14,482 nucleotides of DNA, from positions 1 to 14,482 of the forward strand of contig JAKBAQ010000044.1 of the NCBI GenBank assembly GCA_021808985.1, read 5' to 3'. Below the pieces are notes generated by a model. The model saw only the letters and a program-made list of their open reading frames with translations, ran no database searches and had not been told where the DNA came from. The position numbers and the translations under genes are program-made. This document shows positions 1-4,999 of the stretch, piece by piece. Source of the DNA: Pseudomonadota bacterium (GTDB lineage: Bacteria; Pseudomonadota; Alphaproteobacteria; Acetobacterales; Acetobacteraceae). How positions within the stretch are numbered: position 1 is the stretch's first letter; the number at the start of each line of letters is the position of its first letter.

Positions 1-402
1 GGCGCCGGTGGCGACAACGACATAGCCGGCCTCGAACGTGCCGGCCGAGGTCTCGGCCAGAAAGCCGGGATGGCCGGCGGCGTTGCGGCGGACTTCGCGC
101 ACCTCCACGCCGCAGCGTATGGGGGCTTGGATCATATCCGCATAGGCCTCGAAATAATCCGCCACCTTGTCCTTGGGCACGAAGGCGTCCGGGCCGTAGC
201 CGGAGAATTCCATGTTGGGGAAACGGTCATGCCAGGCGGGACCGTTGGCGACCAGTGAGTCCCACCGGCTGGTGCGCCAGCGCTCCGCGATGCGCTGGCG
301 CTCCAGCACGAGATGAGGAATGCCGGCCTTGCCCAGATGCTCGCTCATGGCCACGCCCGCCTGGCCCGCCCCGATCACGAGCACGTCTATTTTTTCAACC
401 AA
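1..402 (-). CDS. FAD-dependent oxidoreductase (flavin-containing monooxygenase-like), N-terminal part, cut by left edge
   Basis: Reading the minus strand from 402 down to 1 gives 134 open codons with no stop. The N-terminus carries the FAD dinucleotide-binding motif GAGQAG inside a VLVIGAGQAG beta strand. It is followed by the family-typical stretch WRTSRWDSLVANGPAWHDRF, and the visible part ends at the second nucleotide-site motif VVVATGA. This order fits single-component flavin-containing monooxygenase-like proteins, which usually oxygenate N, S or carbonyl groups using NAD(P)H. The chosen start is TTG at 402: an in-frame TGA lies a few codons upstream and AAAAGGG sits about 8 nt before it. 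CTG at 408 is an alternative, and the first in-frame ATG would delete the FAD motif. It is divergent from the Rid gene, with a 247-bp AT-rich gap between them. The substrate cannot be told and the C-terminal half is missing. Confidence 0.85.
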   Translation of the reverse strand, partial: MVEKIDVLVIGAGQAGVAMSEHLGKAGIPHLVLERQRIAERWRTSRWDSLVANGPAWHDRFPNMEFSGYGPDAFVPKDKVADYFEAYADMIQAPIRCGVEVREVRRNAAGHPGFLAETSAGTFEAGYVVVATGA

Positions 403-649
403 TGTCAGCCCTTTTCAGTTTTTCAGTTGCCGGCGATGCTACACAAGGGCAGGCGTGAGGGGCAGAAACAATTTTCTATCCATTGGATTTGTAAAATCTA
501 ATATAGGCATGGTTTGGTAAGAAAAATCTGATCCAGCCGGGGCGCGGCTGCTTAGGTTTTATCAAACCAATGGCTTTGTAGTATCGAATTTAGCGAAAGC
601 GGGTGTGCGGGCTATAGTCGGCGGCAATTAAAAATCCGCGGAGATATTG
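403..649. promoter_or_regulatory. AT-rich divergent intergenic region between the oxidoreductase and the Rid-aldolase pair
   Basis: This 247-bp gap must hold promoters for both flanking genes. It contains a perfect tandem 8-mer, TTTTCAGT, at 412-419 and 420-427, and the candidate operator at 488-504. A weaker related copy of AAAATCTAAT (493-502) appears as AAAATCTGAT at 523-532, which is 30 bp or about three helical turns away. An inverted pair TGGTTTG (510-516) and CAAACCA (563-569) is also present. On the plus strand TATAGT (613-618) is a reasonable -10 element for the Rid gene, but no good -35 precedes it, as expected for an activator-dependent promoter. No clear promoter is visible for the minus-strand gene. 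Confidence 0.5.
488..504 (+). promoter_or_regulatory. Candidate operator, copy 1 (TTTGTAAAATCTAATAT)
   Basis: This 17-mer matches the one at 2485-2501 at 16 of 17 positions; the only difference is C versus A at the eleventh base. Both copies lie in AT-rich islands between divergent genes in otherwise GC-rich DNA. The other copy abuts the promoter of the LysR gene at 2537, so that regulator is the natural candidate to bind both. This is inference from position and sequence sharing. Confidence 0.5.
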
Positions 650-1057
650 ATGATTCATAAGCGCATTCGCCCCTTCAACACGAAGGACACCTACCCCGAG
701 CAGAAGCTGGACAATGATTTGTGCCAGGCTGTCGTCACCGGCAAGATGATCTATCTGCGCGGCCAGGTGCCGCAGGATCTCGACACGCGGGAGAATGTGG
801 CCGTGGGCGACCCGTCGGGCCAGGCCGAGAAGGTGATGCAGAACATAGACCTGCTGCTGCGCGAGGCTGGGGCGTCGCTGGAGCATATTTGCAAGGTCAC
901 CGTCTATCTCACCGACATCCGCCACCGCGAGGCCGTGTACCGCGTTGCCGGGCGCTGGCTGAAGGGCGTGTATCCGGTGTTCACCGGCCTTGTCGTCGTG
1001 GCGCTGGCGCGGCCGGAATGGCTGGTGGAAATCGACGTGATCGCGGAGCTGGCGTGA
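650..1057 (+). CDS. Rid (YjgF/YER057c/UK114) family protein lacking the RidA arginine
   Basis: A 135-residue protein of typical Rid length. The family pattern is clear: VVTGKMIYLRGQVP near the N-terminus, a central GQAEKVMQNIDLLLREAGAS helix, then ICKVTVYLTDI, and a C-terminal WLVEIDVIA strand. RidA itself is a homotrimeric 2-imino acid deaminase whose catalytic arginine lies in a P-x-R-S-x-V-E-V segment. Here that segment reads YPVFTGLVVVALARP, so the arginine position is occupied by F or T. This places it among Rid subfamilies without the arginine, for which imine hydrolysis is not established. ATG 650 was chosen over TTG 647 because GCGGAG (638-643) is well spaced for it. It ends in a GTGA overlap with the next gene, so the two are probably translated together. 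The exact reaction is unknown. Confidence 0.9.
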   Translation: MIHKRIRPFNTKDTYPEQKLDNDLCQAVVTGKMIYLRGQVPQDLDTRENVAVGDPSGQAEKVMQNIDLLLREAGASLEHICKVTVYLTDIRHREAVYRVAGRWLKGVYPVFTGLVVVALARPEWLVEIDVIAELA

Positions 1058-1761
1058 GCGAGGGGCCGGGGCGCATCCAGCTCGCCGCCGCCTGCCGCCT
1101 CGCCGCCCGCCTTGGCTGGCAGGAGGCGGTGGCGAACCATCTCTCCCTCGCGGTTTCGCAGGATGGCAGGCGCTTTCTGATGAATCGCCGCTGGCGGGAT
1201 TTCTCCACGATCCGCGCTTCAGACTTGGCATTGCTGGACGCAAGCGAGGCTGATCTGCCCGCCGGGATCGACAGCACGGCCTGGGCCATTCATGGCACGC
1301 TGCACCGGCTTTTGCCGCAGGCGCGCTGCGTGATGCATGTGCACCCCACCTACGCCACCGCGCTCTCGGCCTTGGAGGATCCACGGCTTTTGCCGATTGA
1401 CCAGGTCTCGGCCCGGTTTTTCAACCGCATCGCCATTGACGATGCGTATGGCGGCTTTGCCGACAGCCAGGCCGAAGGCGAGCGGCTGGCGGCGGCGCTG
1501 GGGAGCAGGAAGATTCTGCTGATGCGCAACCACGGGCTGATGGTGACGGGCAGCGGCGCGGCCGAGGTGTTCGACCTGCTCTACCATTTTGAGCGCGCCG
1601 CCCGCACGCTGCTGCTGGCCTATGGCAGCGCGCGCCCGCTGCGCGTGCTGGGCGACGAGGTGGCCGAGAAAACCGCCCGCTCCTGGGAGGATGATCAGGA
1701 CTTCCCCGAGGCGCATTTCAGCCAGATGTGCGCTGGGCTTGATCCGTGCTACAGGGATTGA
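1054..1761 (+). CDS. Class II aldolase/adducin-domain protein
   Basis: A 235-residue protein with the class II aldolase/adducin fold pattern. It has GWQEAVANHLSLAV at about residues 21-34, the metal-binding HVHP motif (H95, H97), and a third histidine in RNHGLMV (H160). In true class II aldolases a catalytic glutamate (Glu73 in L-fuculose-1-phosphate aldolase) lies four residues before a conserved histidine. Here the matching residue is A76 (STAWAIH), as in adducin-like members, so metal binding is retained but classical retro-aldol catalysis is doubtful. The GTG start at 1054 overlaps the Rid stop by four bases, with GGAG (1045-1048) upstream inside the Rid gene, which indicates translational coupling. 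Its stop codon directly abuts that of the convergent DUF1028 gene. Substrate unknown; a small hydroxy or keto compound is a guess. Confidence 0.88.
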   Translation: MSEGPGRIQLAAACRLAARLGWQEAVANHLSLAVSQDGRRFLMNRRWRDFSTIRASDLALLDASEADLPAGIDSTAWAIHGTLHRLLPQARCVMHVHPTYATALSALEDPRLLPIDQVSARFFNRIAIDDAYGGFADSQAEGERLAAALGSRKILLMRNHGLMVTGSGAAEVFDLLYHFERAARTLLLAYGSARPLRVLGDEVAEKTARSWEDDQDFPEAHFSQMCAGLDPCYRD

Positions 1762-2439
1762 TCATTCATCGCCCGGCACGCCGTAGGACGGCGCGGCCGA
1801 GGGGTTGAGCGCGCGGGTGACATAATCATGCATCTGCGGCCGCCACAGGGCCCAGAGCGCGGCGAGTTCGCCCAGCGGCGCGTCGTGCCAGTCCACGCGC
1901 AAATCGGCGATGGGCCAGGCCTCCTTGTGCACCACCAGCAGCCCGGCGGATTTGAGGGGGCCAGCCTCGCCGCCCGCCGCCAGCCCGGCCTGCATGGCCA
2001 TGATCACGCGGCGCCCCAGCTCCTCCGCCGGGTCGCTCGCCATGAACGCATCGACAACGGCGCGCGGCACGTCGGGGTTCGCCAGCAGGTTGCCCGCCGA
2101 AACGGCGTTATCCCCCTGCGCCGCGCCGTGCACGCCAAGGGTTTTGGCGCCAGAGTGCAGCGCGGTGCCGCCGGCGGCGTCGATGATGGTGAGCTGCCGG
2201 TATTCAGGAAACGTGGCCGCCGCCAGCGCGGCGCGCAGCGCCTGCGCGGCGTTCATCCCCTGGCCCAGATGCGCCAGCATCAGCGGCCCCAGGCGCGGGT
2301 CGGTCACGTTCTGGCTCGTCGCGGCGCCCAGCCCGGCCCGGGCAAAGGCGCAGCGCGCCGCCACGGCGGGCGAGGAGGAGGTGACGGCGGCGGCGAACTG
2401 GCCGGTGCGGGCGCAGCGGGCGGCGAGGGAAAAGGTCAT
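1762..2439 (-). CDS. DUF1028 family protein (predicted Ntn-hydrolase-like)
   Basis: A 225-residue protein whose start, MTFSLAARCARTGQFAAAV, is the signature N-terminus of DUF1028. Other family features follow: AGLGAATSQNVTDPRLGP at about residues 35-53, a middle DAAGGTALHSGA, AGNLLANPDV, and LRVDWHDAPLGEL near the C-terminus. The family has been likened to N-terminal nucleophile hydrolases, but no general enzymatic role is established. The ATG at 2439 has AGGAG about nine bases upstream. An overlapping ATG four bases earlier is out of frame. It is divergent from the LysR gene, sharing the 98-bp intergenic region that carries copy 2 of the candidate operator, so regulation by that LysR is likely. 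Amide or peptide-like substrates would fit the M20 peptidase nearby, but that is inference. Confidence 0.88.
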   Translation of the reverse strand: MTFSLAARCARTGQFAAAVTSSSPAVAARCAFARAGLGAATSQNVTDPRLGPLMLAHLGQGMNAAQALRAALAAATFPEYRQLTIIDAAGGTALHSGAKTLGVHGAAQGDNAVSAGNLLANPDVPRAVVDAFMASDPAEELGRRVIMAMQAGLAAGGEAGPLKSAGLLVVHKEAWPIADLRVDWHDAPLGELAALWALWRPQMHDYVTRALNPSAAPSYGVPGDE

Positions 2440-2484
2440 GCATGAGGCTCCTGTGGGTGCCGGAGTGTCGCCGCCGCCGCTGCT

Positions 2485-2504
2485 TTTGTAAAATATAATA
2501 TTTT
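2485..2504. promoter_or_regulatory. Candidate LysR operator, copy 2, with overlapping 15-bp palindrome
   Basis: TTTGTAAAATATAATAT (2485-2501) repeats the motif at 488-504 with one mismatch. It overlaps a perfect interrupted palindrome, AAAATAT-A-ATATTTT, at 2490-2504. The palindrome's right end runs into the -35 hexamer of the lysR promoter (2503-2508). On the other strand it covers the AT-rich stretch where a DUF1028 promoter should lie. The position fits autorepression of lysR together with control of the divergent gene, as is usual for LysR-type regulators. Binding is inferred. Confidence 0.55.
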
Positions 2505-2530
2505 GACATCTTGCTTTGAAAATTTATAAA
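2503..2530 (+). promoter_or_regulatory. Sigma70-type promoter of the LysR gene, predicting a leaderless mRNA
   Basis: A perfect -35 hexamer TTGACA (2503-2508) is followed after 16 bp by TATAAA (2525-2530), which matches five of six -10 consensus bases. Transcription would start near 2536-2538, at or beside the ATG at 2537. No Shine-Dalgarno sequence precedes that ATG. Confidence 0.7.
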
Positions 2531-2536
2531 TCAGCC

Positions 2537-3454
2537 ATGCGTTTCACACTGAAGCAGATCAGCTATTTCGTCGCCACCGCCGAGACGGGCAGCATAACCC
2601 TCGCTTCGGAGCGCGTGCACATCTCGCAGCCATCCATTTCCTCGGCCATCACCGCGCTGGAGGAGGGGTTTGGCATCCAGCTCTTCATCCGCCATCACGC
2701 GCAGGGGCTCTCGCTCACGGCGGAGGGCCAGCGCTTTTTGCGCGAGGCCAAGGCGTTGCTGCTGCAGGCTGAGGAATTGCAGAGCGCTGCGTCCGTCATC
2801 TCGGCGCGGGTGGCGGGGCCGCTGGATATTGGCTGCCTCTCCACCCTGTTCCCGCTGGCGATTCCCGAGCTGCTCTCGGTCTTCCGCCAGCGCCATGAGG
2901 AGGCGCGGGTGAACGCGGTGGCGGGCAACCAGACGGAACTGTTCGAAGCCCTGCGCGTGGGGCGCATCGCGATGCTGCTGACCTATGACATGAACATTCC
3001 GCCGGATTTTGACTTTCAGCCCCTGGCGCCATTGCAGCCTTATGCGTTCGTGGGCGCGGGCCACCGCTTCGCCCGCCGGCGCGCGGTGACGCTGAAGGAA
3101 TTGGAGGAGGATAATTTCCTGCTGCTCGACCTGCCGATCAGCCGGGATTATTTCCTCTCCCTGTTCCGCCAGGCGGGCGTCAGCCCCAACATCACCGGGC
3201 GTTATCCGTATATTGACGTGATCCGCAGCCTGGTGGCGCGCGGCGAGGGGTATGGGCTGGCCAATGCGCAGCCGAAGAACCTCTCCACGCTGGATGGCAG
3301 AAAGCTGGTTTACCTCACCCTGGAGGAATGGCTGGCGCCGCTGCATTATGGCATCGCCACGCTGAAGGGGGTGCGCCGCACGCCGACGACGGAGGCCTTC
3401 ATGGAATTGTGCCGCGAGCTGCTGCTGGGCAAGCCGCTGCCCGGCACGCGCTAG
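2537..3454 (+). CDS. LysR-family transcriptional regulator 1
   Basis: A 305-residue protein of normal LysR length. The N-terminal winged helix-turn-helix is clear: LKQISYFVATAETGSITLAS followed by the recognition-helix region ISQPSISSAITALEE (about residues 29-43), then LSLTAEGQRFL. A linker helix leads into a two-lobe substrate-binding domain from about residue 90, with SLVARGEGYGLAN typical of the second lobe. ATG 2537 was chosen because it begins the conserved domain directly. A longer reading from TTG 2516 would start inside the promoter. The gene is divergent from DUF1028 and convergent with the M20 gene. Its probable targets are itself, DUF1028 and the Rid-aldolase pair through the shared 17-bp motif. 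The ligand is unknown. Confidence 0.93.
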   Translation: MRFTLKQISYFVATAETGSITLASERVHISQPSISSAITALEEGFGIQLFIRHHAQGLSLTAEGQRFLREAKALLLQAEELQSAASVISARVAGPLDIGCLSTLFPLAIPELLSVFRQRHEEARVNAVAGNQTELFEALRVGRIAMLLTYDMNIPPDFDFQPLAPLQPYAFVGAGHRFARRRAVTLKELEEDNFLLLDLPISRDYFLSLFRQAGVSPNITGRYPYIDVIRSLVARGEGYGLANAQPKNLSTLDGRKLVYLTLEEWLAPLHYGIATLKGVRRTPTTEAFMELCRELLLGKPLPGTR

Positions 3455-3468
3455 CGTGCGATGACGTT

Positions 3469-3495
3469 GGATTGACCCGCCTTGCGGGTAAATCC
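3469..3495 (+). terminator. Stem-loop downstream of lysR
   Basis: ACCCGC (3475-3480) pairs with GCGGGT (3484-3489) around a CTT loop. The stem is extended past one mismatch by GGATT (3469-3473) with AATCC (3491-3495). It starts 15 bp after the lysR stop codon. No T-run follows immediately, so termination by this hairpin alone is uncertain. A shorter inverted pair GCACGC/GCGTGC (3444-3459) spans the stop codon itself. Confidence 0.45.
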
Positions 3496-3505
3496 GATTG
3501 AAATT

Positions 3506-3605
3506 ATTAAAAATTTTTGCGGGGTTTGGGGAGCTTTTTATAAAAAGCTCCCCAAGATTCTGGCCCTTTTTTGCAAAAAAGGGCCAGACCCCAAAAAACT
3601 TTAAT
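3506..3605. repeat. Folded palindromic element (predicted three-way junction) in a convergent gap; possible bidirectional terminator
   Basis: Two perfect, loopless palindromes lie side by side. At 3526-3555 the arms are TTGGGGAGCTTTTTA and its complement (15 bp each). At 3560-3587 the arms are CTGGCCCTTTTTTG and its complement (14 bp each). They are enclosed by an outer stem: GGGGT (3521-3525) pairs with ACCCC (3588-3592), and ATTAAAAATTTTT (3506-3518) pairs with AAAAAACTTTAAT (3593-3605) at 11 of 13 positions. The whole roughly 100-bp unit would fold as a three-way junction on either strand. It lies between the converging lysR and M20 genes and has T-runs at both ends, which fits a bidirectional terminator. 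The regular architecture also resembles dispersed intergenic palindromic repeats. No second copy is in this window. Confidence 0.7.
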
Positions 3606-3634
3606 TTTTTTGCAGGGACTGTTAGAACAATCTC

Positions 3635-4768
3635 TTAGCACAGCGTCGCGATCATCCGGTCCAGAAACGCGTCGCAGGCCGCGAGCTCGCCGGTGGTCAC
3701 ATATTCGTCCGGCTTGTGCGCGCGGTCTATGCTGCCTGGCCCGCAGACGATGGCGGGCAGGCCGAGCGCCTCGCCGAACAGGCCGCCCTCGGTGCCGAAG
3801 CCGATTTTCCCCAGCGCCGTGCCCGCCGCCCGCAGCGCCGCTTGCGCTAGGGGCGACTCCTCTGGCGTGTTCAGGCCCGGATAGGTGTTGGTGATTTCGA
3901 TGCCGATCTCGCCCTTGCCGGCGGCGGCCACAACCCGCGCCGCAGCCGCGCGCAGCCGCGCCACCAGCGCCGCCGGGTCATCCGCCGGCAGCGACCTTAT
4001 TTCAAACTCCATCCTGCAATATTCAGGCACGATATTGAGCGCGGTGCCGCCCGCGATGGTGCCGATATGCACGCTGCTGGCGGGGAACGGATAGGCCGCA
4101 TCGCGCGCGCCGCTGGCCTGGAGCCAGGATTGCAGCGCCTCGGCCTCGCGCACCATCGCGGCGGCGAGGCTGATGGCGTTGCAGCCAAGCGCGGGGTTGG
4201 CCGAATGCGCGGGAATGCCCCGGCAGCAGATGCAACCGGCGAGCTTGCCCTTATGCCCGGTGATGACGCGCATTTCCGTCGGCTCGCCGATGATGCAGCC
4301 CTGGGCCTGGAAATTTTCCGCCTGCAGCCGCGCCAGCAGGTCTCGCACGCCGACGCAGCCGATTTCCTCATCATAGGAAAAGGCCAGATGCAGCGGGCGG
4401 GTGAGGCGTTTTTGCTCCATGCGCTCGGCGGCGGTGAGCATGGCGGCGAGAAAGCCCTTCATGTCGCTGGCGCCGCGGGCGTATAGCCGGTCGTCTTTTT
4501 GGGTGAGCGTGAAGGGGTCGCTCGTCCAGCTCTGCCCCTGCACGGGGACAACATCGCTATGCCCGGAGAGGATGAGGCCAGCGCCCGTATGCGGCCCAAA
4601 ACTCGCGAGCAGGTTGAATTTTCCCGGCAGCGCCCCGGCCATTATATGAATCCGCCCGCCCGCCGCGCTGATGCGCCCGGCGGCGTAGCTGATCAGCGCC
4701 GCGTTGCCATCGGCGCTGATTGTTGGAAAGGCCGCAAGCGCGGCCAGGGTTTCTGGCGTCGTGTGCAT
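3635..4768 (-). CDS. M20-family metallopeptidase, acetylornithine deacetylase (ArgE)-like
   Basis: A 377-residue protein with the complete di-zinc M20 signature: GHSDVVPV (H70 metal ligand, D72 catalytic), ARGASDMKG (D102 bridging), YDEEIGC (E134 and E135), GEPTE (E162), and a C-terminal AHKPDEY (H351). The lid and dimerisation domain lies between, roughly residues 170-280, with the characteristic GTALNIVPEYC. Spacing and the GEPT motif are closest to ArgE, which hydrolyses N2-acetylornithine, but relatives act on other N-acyl or carbamoyl amino acids and sequence alone does not separate them. ATG 4768 is preferred; TTG 4777 adds three residues and neither has a strong Shine-Dalgarno sequence. 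It is convergent with lysR and divergent from the amine dehydrogenase operon. The catabolic setting suggests hydrolysis of an N-acyl intermediate rather than arginine biosynthesis. Confidence 0.88.
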   Translation of the reverse strand: MHTTPETLAALAAFPTISADGNAALISYAAGRISAAGGRIHIMAGALPGKFNLLASFGPHTGAGLILSGHSDVVPVQGQSWTSDPFTLTQKDDRLYARGASDMKGFLAAMLTAAERMEQKRLTRPLHLAFSYDEEIGCVGVRDLLARLQAENFQAQGCIIGEPTEMRVITGHKGKLAGCICCRGIPAHSANPALGCNAISLAAAMVREAEALQSWLQASGARDAAYPFPASSVHIGTIAGGTALNIVPEYCRMEFEIRSLPADDPAALVARLRAAAARVVAAAGKGEIGIEITNTYPGLNTPEESPLAQAALRAAGTALGKIGFGTEGGLFGEALGLPAIVCGPGSIDRAHKPDEYVTTGELAACDAFLDRMIATLC

Positions 4769-4999
4769 GGCTCGCAATTCACAGAATTAAAGCGCCCCGC
4801 ATGTTAACGCGGGCCGGCCCGAGGGGAAAGCATGGCCTTTGCCCGTTACTTGGGCTTACCCGCGTGGTCAATGCTTTCCATTTGTTCATCTGCACAGAGA
4901 AAGACGCTGAACCGCCTCGGAATTTTCTATGCAACAGAAAATGGAATTCGTGTATTTTGAAGCTAACGAAGGCGTTAACAATAATTTGGAGTGGCTGCC
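4769..4999. promoter_or_regulatory. Divergent intergenic region between the M20 gene and the amine dehydrogenase operon
   Basis: This 231-bp gap holds three structures. TGTTAACGC (4802-4810) recurs in inverted orientation as GCGTTAACA (4972-4980). GGAAAGCAT (4825-4833) is inverted at 4871-4879. A small dyad TAACG-AAGG-CGTTA lies at 4964-4977. A possible plus-strand promoter is TTGAAG (4957-4962), a 17-bp spacer, and AATAAT (4980-4985), with four and five consensus matches. The small dyad falls inside that spacer, where a bound repressor would block RNA polymerase. The predicted start near 4992 leaves almost no leader before the GTG at 5000, so this promoter call is tentative. Confidence 0.4.
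4825..4879. other. Possible structured element: 9-bp stem enclosing a GCCC/GGGC hairpin
   Basis: GGAAAGCAT (4825-4833) and ATGCTTTCC (4871-4879) are perfect complements separated by 37 nt. Within the loop GCCC (4841-4844) can pair with GGGC (4852-4855). It matches no riboswitch class I can recognise, and the strand is undetermined. It could equally be a DNA-level dyad. Confidence 0.3.

Noticed and set aside
721..1053. N-terminal extension of the aldolase frame
   Set aside because: The frame is open from 721, but this part overlaps the Rid gene and encodes GR-rich sequence; the conserved domain begins after GTG 1054.
590..1384. 264-codon open frame on the minus strand
   Set aside because: Antisense across both the Rid and aldolase genes, low complexity and arginine-rich, with no family resemblance.
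1828..2491. Two overlapping plus-strand open frames of about 200 codons
   Set aside because: Both are antisense to the DUF1028 gene and are repetitive alanine-, arginine- and glycine-rich sequence.
3506..3605. CRISPR repeat or insertion-sequence end
   Set aside because: There is no regular spacing of repeated units, no transposase and no target duplication. The structure is a single folded unit.
4991..4999. GTG 4991 as the start of the dehydrogenase
   Set aside because: The GGAG that would serve as Shine-Dalgarno overlaps this codon. Starting at 5000 aligns the N-terminus with TMADH and puts the flavin-linked cysteine at residue 31.
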